A stretch of DNA of 64,000 nucleotides from Bacillota bacterium (GTDB lineage: Bacteria; Bacillota; Clostridia; Peptostreptococcales; Anaerovoracaceae), in assembly GCA_023415235.1 (NCBI GenBank), contig JAEZLP010000068.1, positions 17,887-81,886 of the forward strand, in the 5' to 3' direction. Below are positions 44,636 to 52,797 of the stretch, piece by piece. The notes beneath the pieces are model-generated. The model ran no database searches. It worked only from the letters and a program-made list of their open reading frames with translations, and was not told where the DNA came from. The number at the start of each line of letters is the position of its first letter. Position 1 is the stretch's first letter. A program made the position numbers and the translations under genes.

Positions 44636-45070
44636 ATGGTACGACCGCATAAGGAGCGCAGAATCCAGGAATTGCCGCCGATTACCCATTACAAGCCCGT
44701 CGGTATCCCTCTGCGGGACCTCGACGAAATAGTGCTTACTTTCGAAGAGATGGAGGCTATCCGTCTTGTTGACTGCGGGCAACTCGACATGGGCGAGGCG
44801 GCGGACAGCATGGCGGTATCCCGGCCGACGCTGCACCGCATCGTCAACAAAGCGCGGCAGAAAATTGCCACCGCCTTGTGGCAGGGAAAAGCGCTAAGGA
44901 TCGAGGGAGGCTCTTTCCGCCTCGATCATACCAACCACGACAGGTTGCGGCATTTCGTCTGTGGCGCATGCGGGCACAAGTGGGCCGTGCCGCACGGCAC
45001 CGGGCAAAGGGGCCGTGATATGAACTGCCCTAGTTGCCAGGCTCAGCAAGCCAGACGGGAAGAGGAATAA
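44636..45070 (+). CDS. DUF134/UPF0251 family DNA-binding regulator
   Basis: 144 residues. Family signature MVRPHKERRIQELPPITHYK and LTFEEMEAIRLVDCGQLDMG, followed by a helix-turn-helix (EAADSMAVSRPTLHRIVNKA) and a C-terminal zinc ribbon (CGACGHKW ... CPSCQ). DUF134 proteins are predicted regulators found beside MinD-type ATPases and ferredoxins in orange-protein clusters. Palindromes of one type precede this gene and its neighbours, suggesting it binds them. Confidence 0.86.
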   Translation: MVRPHKERRIQELPPITHYKPVGIPLRDLDEIVLTFEEMEAIRLVDCGQLDMGEAADSMAVSRPTLHRIVNKARQKIATALWQGKALRIEGGSFRLDHTNHDRLRHFVCGACGHKWAVPHGTGQRGRDMNCPSCQAQQARREEE

Positions 45071-45083
45071 TTTTTTGCGTATG

Positions 45084-45103
45084 TTATGAAATATATTTCA
45101 TAA
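45084..45103. promoter_or_regulatory. palindromic operator, copy 3 (perfect)
   Basis: TTATGAAATATATTTCATAA, a perfect 20-base palindrome 20 bases before the DUF5320 start, between the regulator gene and the ATPase operon. Confidence 0.75.
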
Positions 45104-45123
45104 ACTAAGGAGGAGATGCAGAT

Positions 45124-45354
45124 ATGCCAAGAGGAGACGGAACAGGGCCAATGGGATTGGGGCCGGGTTGCCGGGGGCCGCGCGCTGCTGGGGGTCTGGC
45201 AGTAGGGTCTAGCATGGGTAGTGGGTTGGCACGGTTTGGCGAGCCAGTGCTCAACGCCGAAGCGCTGGAGCGTCAGGCGGCAGTGCTGGAGCGCCAGGCG
45301 GCCGCATACCGGGCAATGGCGGACGCGGTTAAAACGGTGGACAAAAAGGACTAG
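45124..45354 (+). CDS. DUF5320 family protein
   Basis: 76 residues. The start MPRGDGTGPMGLGPGCRGPR is the hallmark of the DUF5320 family, short Gly-rich proteins that accompany MinD-like ATPases and dinitrogenase-cofactor proteins. A coiled-coil follows (EALERQAAVLERQAAAYRAM). AGGAGG precedes the ATG. First gene of the downstream operon; function unknown. Confidence 0.8.
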   Translation: MPRGDGTGPMGLGPGCRGPRAAGGLAVGSSMGSGLARFGEPVLNAEALERQAAVLERQAAAYRAMADAVKTVDKKD

Positions 45355-45369
45355 TAGGGGGTATTCAGC

Positions 45370-46224
45370 TTGATCCTGAGCATCGCCAGCGGCAAAGGGG
45401 GAACAGGCAAGACCACTGTGGCGCTCTTGTTGGCGGCTAGCCGCGAGGGGGCCATCATTGCCGACTGCGACGTGGAAGCGCCGAATTGCCATCTTTTCTT
45501 AAGGCCGAAATGGGAGACAGAGACGCGGGCTGGCGTCATGGTGCCACGCTTTGATCCGGATAAGTGCGACGGCTGCGGTCGGTGCGTTCAGTATTGCCTG
45601 TTCAACGCTCTGGCGGTTGCCGGCGGGACGCCCCTGCTGTTTCCGGAATTATGCCACGGCTGCGGCGGTTGTCTTCTGGCCTGCCCGCATGAGGCGGTGA
45701 GCGAAGAACGGCGGGAGATCGGCGTTTTCCGCACCGGGGCCGCCACCATGAATATTCCGGGACAACGGCTTATCAGCGGGTTGCTGGATGTGGGCACTCC
45801 GGCCGCGGCTCCCCTGATAAAAGCCATGAAGAAGCAGTTGCCGCATGACGCCGATATCATTCTCGATTGCCCGCCGGGCGCGAGCTGTTCGATGGTGGTG
45901 GCGGTCGCGGACAGCGACTATTGCCTGCTGGTCACCGAGCCCACGCCGTTCGGACTCCATGACCTTGAGCTTGCCGCCGGCGTCTCAGGTATGCTGGCTA
46001 TCCCCCACGGGGTCGTAATCAACAAGAGCGACGGCGGTCAGGGGGACGAAGCGGTGAATGGGTGGTGCGCCGCCCATGGGGTGGAGGTGCTGGCCCGCCT
46101 GCCTAACAGCCGGGAGTTTGCCACAAAGTACGCCGCCGGGATTATCGACGGACAATACAGGGAGGCCGCCGACACGCTGTGGCAGCGGCTGGACCGGGAG
46201 TACCGGAGGCGCAGCGATGGTTAA
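45370..46224 (+). CDS. MinD-superfamily ATPase with 4Fe-4S ferredoxin insert (1)
   Basis: 284 residues. Deviant Walker A ASGKGGTGKTTVAL at residues 7-20, switch/Walker B LDCPPGASCSM near 158, and two 4Fe-4S motifs inserted near 62-105 (CDGCGRCVQYC, CHGCGGCLLACP). Such P-loop NTPases with ferredoxin inserts pair up in ORP-type clusters and are thought to load a metal cofactor. Start TTG at 45370, 16 bases after DUF5320. Overlaps the next gene by eight bases. Confidence 0.88.
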   Translation: MILSIASGKGGTGKTTVALLLAASREGAIIADCDVEAPNCHLFLRPKWETETRAGVMVPRFDPDKCDGCGRCVQYCLFNALAVAGGTPLLFPELCHGCGGCLLACPHEAVSEERREIGVFRTGAATMNIPGQRLISGLLDVGTPAAAPLIKAMKKQLPHDADIILDCPPGASCSMVVAVADSDYCLLVTEPTPFGLHDLELAAGVSGMLAIPHGVVINKSDGGQGDEAVNGWCAAHGVEVLARLPNSREFATKYAAGIIDGQYREAADTLWQRLDREYRRRSDG

Positions 46225-47155
46225 GGAGCTTGTCATAGCCAGCGGCAAAGGCGGAACCGGCAAAACCAGTATCGGCGCCGCCCTGGCCACCCTCGCACCG
46301 GCGAAGGTTTTGGCCGATTGCGACGTCGATGCCGCCAACCTCCATCTGGTGGTTGGCTCGCGGCTGAAGGAAGCCCACGATTTTTTCGCCGGGTTCTCAC
46401 CCGCAGTCGACGAGAAGGCTTGTCTGCATTGTGGTCGATGCACGAATTTATGCCGCTTTGGCGCAATCGAGGACGGGATGATTTCGCGGCCGCTCGCGTG
46501 CGAGGGCTGCGGGGTCTGTGCCTTCAACTGTCCGGCACATGCCATCTCGATGGTGGATAAGAAAGCCGGGCAATGGCTGGTTTCCGAGACCCGCCACGGC
46601 CTTTTGGTGCATGCCGAGCTTGGTTTAGCGGTCGATAATTCCGGGAAACTGGTCAGCGAGGTCCGCCGTCAGGCGAAAAGCCGGGCGGAAAAGCGTCGTC
46701 TGCCGCTCATCATCACCGACGGACCTCCCGGAGTCGGCTGCCCGGCGATAGCGGCGCTGACCGGCGCAAGCCTTGTCCTGGCGGTTACTGAACCGTCACT
46801 GTCGGGAATTCATGACCTTGAGCGGCTTTTCTTCCTCTGCCATCATTTCGGCGTTCCTGTTGCGGTCTGCATCAATAAAGCGGACATCAGTGAAGAGAAC
46901 ACCCGTGCTATTGTGGCGCTGAGCAATCGGGAAAGAGCTTCGGTCGTAGGGGAGATCCCTTATGACGACGCTTTCCTGGAGGCTGCTCTAACCGGTTGTA
47001 CCGTTTTGGAGACCGGCAGTGCTGCGCTTACCGGTGAGATAAAAAGGCTGTGGCTGGCGGTGGCCGGGCTGCTGGGGGTCGAGCCGGGCGGATCGTCGTC
47101 CTGCGGGTTGGAACGTTTAATCGACAGATTTGGCGGAAGGCGGGGGATGCCATGA
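46217..47155 (+). CDS. MinD-superfamily ATPase with 4Fe-4S ferredoxin insert (2)
   Basis: 312 residues from ATG 46217 (an upstream extension to 46058 only runs through the previous gene). Walker A ASGKGGTGKTSIGA, two ferredoxin motifs CLHCGRCTNLC and CEGCGVCAFNCP, and ITDGPPGVGCP as Walker B region. Paralogue of the previous gene; the pair likely forms a heterodimer, as the Orp3/Orp4 proteins are thought to do. Confidence 0.88.
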   Translation: MVKELVIASGKGGTGKTSIGAALATLAPAKVLADCDVDAANLHLVVGSRLKEAHDFFAGFSPAVDEKACLHCGRCTNLCRFGAIEDGMISRPLACEGCGVCAFNCPAHAISMVDKKAGQWLVSETRHGLLVHAELGLAVDNSGKLVSEVRRQAKSRAEKRRLPLIITDGPPGVGCPAIAALTGASLVLAVTEPSLSGIHDLERLFFLCHHFGVPVAVCINKADISEENTRAIVALSNRERASVVGEIPYDDAFLEAALTGCTVLETGSAALTGEIKRLWLAVAGLLGVEPGGSSSCGLERLIDRFGGRRGMP

Positions 47156-47541
47156 GAATAGCTGTGACGGCGCAGGGTCTGGCGCCGGGCTCGTCGGTGG
47201 ACGGGCGGTTTGCTGTCGCGCCCTTCACCTTGATTTTCGATACCGTGACAGGAGGGTGGAACAGGCTGGAAAGCCCTTTTTGGCCGCGGGCCAAGGACGC
47301 TCCCGGCCTCAGGCCGCGCCGACTGCAGGCAGAAAGGGTGGAGGCGCTGATTACCGCAGGCCTCGATCCACTATCATTCCGTGAATTATCCGCCGCGGGC
47401 ATCGAGATTTTCGCCGCGCCGTCTGGGACGGCGGCCGAAGCCGTCGACCTGCTGCTGGAAGGACGGCTTTCGGCGCTGCGCACCCCCGACGCCGTCAACG
47501 TCAGGAAGCTTGTAAGAAAGAAAGCGCGAATCACTGTTTAG
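47152..47541 (+). CDS. NifX/NifB-type cofactor-binding domain protein (1)
   Basis: 129 residues starting at ATG 47152, overlapping the previous stop (ATGA). The fold of dinitrogenase iron-molybdenum cofactor proteins is suggested by MRIAVTAQGLAPGSSVDGRF, the PFTLIFDTVTGGW strand and the AAEAVDLLLEGRLSAL end. The Cys/His ligands of some members are not evident. Confidence 0.75.
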   Translation: MRIAVTAQGLAPGSSVDGRFAVAPFTLIFDTVTGGWNRLESPFWPRAKDAPGLRPRRLQAERVEALITAGLDPLSFRELSAAGIEIFAAPSGTAAEAVDLLLEGRLSALRTPDAVNVRKLVRKKARITV

Positions 47542-47555
47542 GGAGAGTGGAAGAC

Positions 47556-48761
47556 ATGGTTTCATGTGCGAACTCAGAACAAAAGGATAAAAACCAGGAC
47601 GAGAAGATCGGCCGTTTCCTCAGCGGCGTGAGCCATACTCTCATGTTCATGAGCGGCAAGGGTGGTGTCGGTAAGAGCACCACGGCGGTAAACGCCGCCT
47701 TATTCCTAAGCGACCTCGGATACCGGGTGGGCCTTCTGGACATCGACATCCACGGGCCGAGCGTAGCCGGCCTTCTGGGCCTGAAGGGTATGCCGCTCAA
47801 CATCGTGGGCGACAAAATCCAGCCCTTTCAGATGAACGAAAATCTGCGGGTGGTCACCTTCCAGGGTTTTCTCAACAACCCCGACCAGCCGATAATCTGG
47901 CGGGGGCCGGTGAAGATGGGGGTTATCCTCCAGCTTCTGGCCGACGTCGACTGGGGCGAACTGGATTTCCTTATCATCGACAGTCCGCCGGGCACAGGCG
48001 ACGAGCCGCTGACCATCGCCCAGAGGATTCCCGATTGCCGCGCGGTAATCATCACGACGCCGCAGGAAATAGCTCTGGCCGATGTGAGGAAATCGCTCAA
48101 CTTCTGTAAACAAACCAACATCAGGATAATGGGGATCATCGAAAATATGAGCGGCTTTGTCTGTCCTACCTGCGGCGAGCGGCACGATATCTTCAAGAGC
48201 GGCGGCGGCGAGAAGACCGCGGCGCAGTGGGGCGTACCCTTCCTCGGCAAAATTCCGATCGACCCTGGCGTCGTCGAGGCTGGCGATCTGGGCAGCGGTA
48301 TAGTCAAAGCGGACAGTCCGGCTAAGAGTTGCCTGGAGGATATTGTGAGACGTATAACCGAAAATCTGCAACAGGAGAAAGGCGATGGTAAGATGGCAAT
48401 GAAGATCGGCATCCCGCTCGCGGAAGGGAAACTGTGCAACCATTTCGGGCACTGCGAGGAGTTTGCCCTTGTCAGCGTGACAGACGGGGAAATAACCGAT
48501 GTAACCAAGCGCGTGCCGCCTCCCCACGAGCCGGGCGTCATTCCGGAATGGCTGGCGGAGCAGGGCGTGAATACGGTGCTGGCCGGCGGCATGGGCGAAA
48601 GGGCGCAGGAGATCTTCCGGCAGAAGGGGATCAAAGTGGTATGCGGCGCACAGGGCGGCTCTCCGCAGGATATCGCGGCGAGTTTCCTGCAGGGGACGCT
48701 GATGACGGGAGGCAATCCCTGCAGTCATGACGAGCCCGGGCATCAGTGCCACGGGGGGTGA
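47556..48761 (+). CDS. Mrp/NBP35-type Fe-S ATPase with C-terminal NifX-like domain
   Basis: 401 residues. The first ~270 form an Mrp/ApbC ATPase: Walker A FMSGKGGVGKSTTAVN, IHGPSVAGLLGL, DSPPGTGDEPLT and the CPTCG cluster-binding motif. A C-terminal NifX/NafY-like domain follows (about 285-390, MAMKIGIPLAEGKLCNHFGH), ending in a Cys/His-rich tail (CSHDEPGHQCHGG). The start is ATG 47556 rather than GTG 47547, which is too close to the GGGAG site. It carries clusters to apoproteins. Confidence 0.86.
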   Translation: MVSCANSEQKDKNQDEKIGRFLSGVSHTLMFMSGKGGVGKSTTAVNAALFLSDLGYRVGLLDIDIHGPSVAGLLGLKGMPLNIVGDKIQPFQMNENLRVVTFQGFLNNPDQPIIWRGPVKMGVILQLLADVDWGELDFLIIDSPPGTGDEPLTIAQRIPDCRAVIITTPQEIALADVRKSLNFCKQTNIRIMGIIENMSGFVCPTCGERHDIFKSGGGEKTAAQWGVPFLGKIPIDPGVVEAGDLGSGIVKADSPAKSCLEDIVRRITENLQQEKGDGKMAMKIGIPLAEGKLCNHFGHCEEFALVSVTDGEITDVTKRVPPPHEPGVIPEWLAEQGVNTVLAGGMGERAQEIFRQKGIKVVCGAQGGSPQDIAASFLQGTLMTGGNPCSHDEPGHQCHGG

Positions 48762-48765
48762 GAGC

Positions 48766-49128
48766 ATGAGGATAGCTGTAACCACTAGTGGGACTGAGCT
48801 GTCGGACCGTTTCGACACCCGATTCGGCCGCGCCGCAAACCTCATCATTTATGATCTCGAATCCGAGCAGTGGGAGTGTCATACCAATAAGCAAAACTAC
48901 GATGCAGTCCAGGGGGCGGGGATCCAGGCGGCGCAGACCGTCAGCCGGCTAGGTGCTTCGGCTCTCGTGACCGGTCACGTCGGCCCCAAGGCGTTCAAAG
49001 TGCTGCAGGCAAGCGGCATCAAGGCATTCACCGCCGATGCCGGCACCGCCGGGGATGCCATTGGCGCCTTCCGGCGGGGCGAACTGACGGAAATGGCTGG
49101 ACCGGACGTCGAAGGACACTGGTTTTAA
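48766..49128 (+). CDS. NifX-like (orange-protein-type) cofactor protein (2)
   Basis: 120 residues from ATG 48766, four bases after the preceding stop. Dinitrogenase-cofactor fold: MRIAVTTSGTELSDRFDTRF, FIIYD-type strand (AANLIIYDLESEQWECHTNK), VTGHVGPKAFKVLQASGIK, ending GDAIGAFRRGEL. Related to ORP, which binds a Mo-Cu cluster in Desulfovibrio; here the metal is unknown. Confidence 0.82.
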   Translation: MRIAVTTSGTELSDRFDTRFGRAANLIIYDLESEQWECHTNKQNYDAVQGAGIQAAQTVSRLGASALVTGHVGPKAFKVLQASGIKAFTADAGTAGDAIGAFRRGELTEMAGPDVEGHWF

Positions 49129-49156
49129 AAGTTCGAAAGGATGTTTACGTCGCGGC

Positions 49157-49189
49157 AACAGCACCCCGAATTTCAGGGGTGCTGTTTTG
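49157..49189 (+). terminator. terminator of the cofactor operon
   Basis: AACAGCACCCC (49157-49167) with GGGGTGCTGTT (49176-49186), then TT. Confidence 0.85.
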
Positions 49190-49235
49190 ATGACTGGCGC
49201 TGACAAATTCTTTCTTAGCTATTTATAGGATTTAG

Positions 49236-49936
49236 ATGATTTGTATGTACACCTACGGGAGGGTAGTATATAATGTAATTAAACCCTCCCCCGGAGGGGA
49301 GGGGGATGATGCGCGCGGAGGGATTGCTTCGTGGACACTGTTCTCCAGTACCGCCAATATGGATGTGACGAACTGCAAAGATTTTTCGGCGACAGCGTAT
49401 TCTATTCTCGGTCTTCTCACTTCCGGGCGAATTGCCCCGGGCGTCCCGATGTGCTGAGGACCTCCTATGAAAATGAGTCCGGCAGCCATGGAAAAGGCGG
49501 ACGGATCCGGGCAATCCTGGAACTTAAAAACTGTGGTAATTCCAGGATAACGTCCCGGAACCAGGGGATGAAGATACGAAGTGCAAAACCTCATACTTCC
49601 GCCTACAATTATAGAGTCAGGGAAGGCCAGCCCACCTCTATTGTCGTAACCGAGGTGCAGAAGGCACTGCACAGCATTCTGGACGGATTGCCGATCGTAA
49701 TGTATGCCACCGCACACGCCAGACAGGTTTTCAATTACGGAGAGTTCATGTTGTCGGCGGTCGATAAGAAACGTTACAGTGATATTGCAGCACTTATCCA
49801 GAGCGGCCGGATCAAGGTGCTTTCAACCATCCCGCTTACCCATTATGGATTGATTGAAAAGAATGGCTTGGATAAGTTTCATGTTATGCAACTGATCGAA
49901 GGATTCTGGGTTTGCCGATGTCCTATGATCCCTTAG
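49236..49936 (+). pseudogene. decayed coding region
   Basis: Two overlapping frames look partly protein-like: 49236-49457 (from about MDVTNCKDFSATAYSILGLL) and 49331-49936, whose second half is well behaved (EVQKALHSILDGLPIVMY, YGEFMLSAVDKKRYSDIAAL, KNGLDKFHVMQLIEGFW). Neither half has a ribosome site. The first piece is faintly like the start of a PadR-type protein; the second I cannot place. I read this as a broken gene or genes. Confidence 0.35.
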
Positions 49937-50174
49937 GGATATATTAGGTCCTTTTCCTTGCCAAGATATGAGGATGCGATTGATTCGCATCCCTTTTTCT
50001 TTGACGGCTGTTCACCCTGTCGCATTTTTACTTTGTTCTTTTAACCCCAGCTTCTTAGGTGCTTCCGGTATCTTAAGGAATCAACTTAAGCGGTAGATGA
50101 CGACGGATAGTGGACGGAGGCTATTCACAACCACAATGCTTATGCATGGCATAGTGAAATGAAAGAGTGATATA
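49937..50174. other. intergenic, no gene seen
   Basis: About 240 bases, AT-rich, without clear features; may hold the queD promoter. Confidence 0.3.
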
Positions 50175-50571
50175 ATGACAGGTAAGTTGAGAGTAACGAA
50201 AACTTTTACTTTCGATGCGGCCCATGCCCTACCCGACTATAACGGGAAGTGTTCACGATTGCACGGACATACTTTTCGCTTAGAAGTGACTGTTGCAAAA
50301 ACGGGTGAAGCGCACCCCCTCTGAATTTGCCAAGAATAGCATGGTAATGGACTTTGCTGAGCTTAGCCGCATTGTAAACGAAGAAGTCATAAACGCTGTT
50401 GATCATCGTGTGCTTAACGACGTGGTAAGTTTTCCGCCGACATCAGAAACTATGACTATTTTTATTTTCCAGCTCCTTAAGACGAGGCTGCTGAATTTAA
50501 GAATAAGCGTTGAAAGATTGGTGTTGTGGGAGACCCCTACCTCTTGCGTAGAATTTACGATAGAGCAATGA
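50175..50571 (+). pseudogene. queD: 6-carboxytetrahydropterin synthase (QueD), frameshifted
   Basis: The first frame (50175-50324) reads TFTFDAAHALPDYNGKCSRL and HGHTFRLEVTVAKTGEAHPL, the zinc-binding His and catalytic Cys-His part of QueD/PTPS, then stops. The rest continues in another frame from about 50330: AKNSMVMDFAELSRIVNEEV, NAVDHRVLNDV, SETMTIFIF, WETPTSCVEFTIEQ, the typical second half. One or two base changes near 50310-50335 break it. QueD makes a precursor of queuosine; loss or an error are both possible. Confidence 0.78.
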
Positions 50572-50604
50572 TTGCGCCGAATAATATAATTTGGAGGACA
50601 ATCC

Positions 50605-51984
50605 TTGAAAGGACAAAAAGATTTCGTGAGATGGTTGGTAGTCCTTGGAGTTCCTTCACTGGTTTATTATAGCTGTCACATTTTTGGCGTCAAAGAATCG
50701 TATGGATTGTTTTTCACGATAACCGCATGGGCCGCTTCCGCCTGGGCGCTTGAGGTTCTCCCGGAGGCCATTGTTGGGCTGGTTGTTCCGGTACTGTTCA
50801 TTCTGGGCAAGGTTGCCGGTCCATCTCAGGTGCTGAGCCCTTGGTTGACCGGGGTGCCTTGGGCTATTCTCGGCGGTATGGCTGTCGGCGCCGTGATGAT
50901 GAATACCGGGTTGGCAAGTCGTTTGGCTTATCGGTTAGTTTTGTGTCTTGGGCTTTCGTTCCCTCGTATATTGGTTGGGTTGATGCTGACAGGGATGGTA
51001 ATAGCTCCTTTTGTGCCTTCTGCTCTTGGTAAAATGGCAATAATGAGTGTCATCGGGATGGGTGTTTGTGAGGTCTTGGGTTTTAAGCCCAAGTCCAAGG
51101 CGGCGGCGGCAGTAATGTTGACCTGCTTTTTTTCTGTATCATGCCCTGCTTTGAGTTATATGACCGGAGGACTGCATGTGGCTATCGTGGGTGGTTTCTT
51201 AGGAAAGGTATCAGCCACGGGACTAAGTTGGTCGGAATATGCTTATCACAACTGGATAATCGGCGGTCTGTTTTCGGTAGCCGCTCTACTGCTTGTTCAA
51301 ATACTGCTGAAGCCTGAACGCCCTATAGAGAATATTGGTTACATCAAAGCTAGGTATGATGAAATAGGTCCTGTAAGTGTGCCCGAGAAACGTGCCACAG
51401 CAATACTTGCCGCGATTTTGGTCGGTTTCGTGACCGACCGAATGCATGGTATAGACGCAGCCTGGATTATGGTTTTAGCTACATTTGCTTTTTTCTTACC
51501 GGGAATTAGGCTTTTGGACGGGGAAAAGTTCAGCCGGCTGGGTTTTCCTCTGCTGATTTTTATTACCGGGGCGATGTCTATAGGGGCAACGGCGAATGCA
51601 ATCGGGATTTCGCGTGTCTTGGGGGAGATTCTCGTATCTTGGCAGCCGGGATCGTCTTTCATTAGCCTTATCTATGCGTATGTTTTTGGTGCCTTATCGG
51701 CATTTTTTATTCAATCGGTGGCCTTGGTGGGAGCCCTCACCCCGCCTTTAATTGAGGCGGCAGGCAGGATGGGGTTGAGTCCTAATGCCGTAGCTTATAG
51801 TTTCCTGTTTGGTACCGAACAGGTGATTTTCCCGTATCAGTTTGCGGTGCTGGCATATGTCTGCAGTTCGGGATACATTAGCTACAGGCAAGTTATAACG
51901 GTTATGGCGTTACGCATTATAGTCGACTTTTTGCTGTTTGTTGGCATAGCGGTTCCGTATTGGAAGTGGATTGGATTAATGTGA
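50605..51984 (+). CDS. SLC13/DASS family anion transporter
   Basis: 459 residues, about 11-12 membrane helices. Family motifs: LEVLPEAIVGLVVPVLFILG near 50, VPWAILGGMAVGAVMMNTG, FAFFLPGIRLLDGEKFSRLG and a FIQSVALVGALTPPLIEAAG segment near 375. DASS transporters carry dicarboxylates, citrate or sulfate with sodium. The TTG start at 50605 follows GGAGGA. Substrate not predictable. The gene stands alone. Confidence 0.85.
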   Translation: MKGQKDFVRWLVVLGVPSLVYYSCHIFGVKESYGLFFTITAWAASAWALEVLPEAIVGLVVPVLFILGKVAGPSQVLSPWLTGVPWAILGGMAVGAVMMNTGLASRLAYRLVLCLGLSFPRILVGLMLTGMVIAPFVPSALGKMAIMSVIGMGVCEVLGFKPKSKAAAAVMLTCFFSVSCPALSYMTGGLHVAIVGGFLGKVSATGLSWSEYAYHNWIIGGLFSVAALLLVQILLKPERPIENIGYIKARYDEIGPVSVPEKRATAILAAILVGFVTDRMHGIDAAWIMVLATFAFFLPGIRLLDGEKFSRLGFPLLIFITGAMSIGATANAIGISRVLGEILVSWQPGSSFISLIYAYVFGALSAFFIQSVALVGALTPPLIEAAGRMGLSPNAVAYSFLFGTEQVIFPYQFAVLAYVCSSGYISYRQVITVMALRIIVDFLLFVGIAVPYWKWIGLM

Positions 51985-52797
51985 CTTATCAGGTCTCGTA
52001 ATCCGCCACACGCCGGTTTAGACTTCGTCGGGCTTAGCCGATGTAGTTTTTCTTTTAATCCGCTTTGACCACTCCGTGCAGCATGTCTGGGGGAACATGT
52101 TTGCCTAAGCGCGAAGAAGAATCCGGAGATATCCACTTATTTTCTGCACGCAATAATGGGTGGATTTACAGCGTCGTGGTTCGCCTCCACCAGTTGAGGA
52201 AGATCATGGGAAGCCTTGTCTGCCGGGAGAAACGGTTGACGAGGCTTGTTTTTTGTATAAGTATGCAGGTGCGGCTCTTATTTGGGCTGCTTTTTTCGGC
52301 AAGCTTATGCTTCTCTTTTCTACTTTTGGCAATATTATGGGTCTTTTTGCTTCGAATGGCAAAAAAAGAAATGCCGGTTTTATAGGATTCTTCCGGCAAA
52401 CTTATGCTTCCCTTAGCGGCAATATTATGAGTAAAGTAACAAGATTTTTGTCAGTAGGTGGTTTTTGTTTTGCCCGAAAGTTCTTTATTTAAGGCGCTTC
52501 GGGCTTTTTCTCTTTTGCTTAGTAGCAATAGTATGATACTAAATATATATAATCACTGTTGCCGGGGTAAAATGCTGCCGTACTTTTACGCAAACTCCAG
52601 TTTTGCGTATCCGTATTGACTTCCTATGAGATGACATGTTGCGTGTGTTGCGATGACGGAATGTGCTATAATTATTTGCAGACAATTACACTTGCTTTTT
52701 ATTTGCTATGAAGAATTAGTTTATTTGTCCGTAAGCTTGATAGTATCATCAAGAAATTAATATTACTTTTAACTAAAAATTTTTAAGAGGTGAGTAA
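51985..52797. other. decayed DNA between DASS transporter and ettA
   Basis: About 810 bases with no supported gene. It contains two similar ~40-base units: one around 52297-52342 and one around 52386-52432, both reading CGGCAA(G/A)CTTATGCTTC and ending GGCAATATTATG. A terminator-like hairpin GCCCGAAAG/CTTCGGGC with T5 is at 52472-52509. An ORF at 52160-52492 overlaps these repeats and is not convincing. Confidence 0.45.
52472..52510 (+). terminator. terminator-like hairpin
   Basis: GCCCGAAAG (52472-52480) with CTTCGGGC (52497-52504), followed by TTTTT. Confidence 0.7.

Noticed and set aside
47706..48848. Long minus-strand ORF antisense to the Mrp-NifX gene
   Set aside because: Antisense to an unmistakable Mrp ATPase; no start signal.
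52160..52492. 110-codon ORF before ettA
   Set aside because: It spans the duplicated decayed blocks, has no ribosome site and no recognisable domain.
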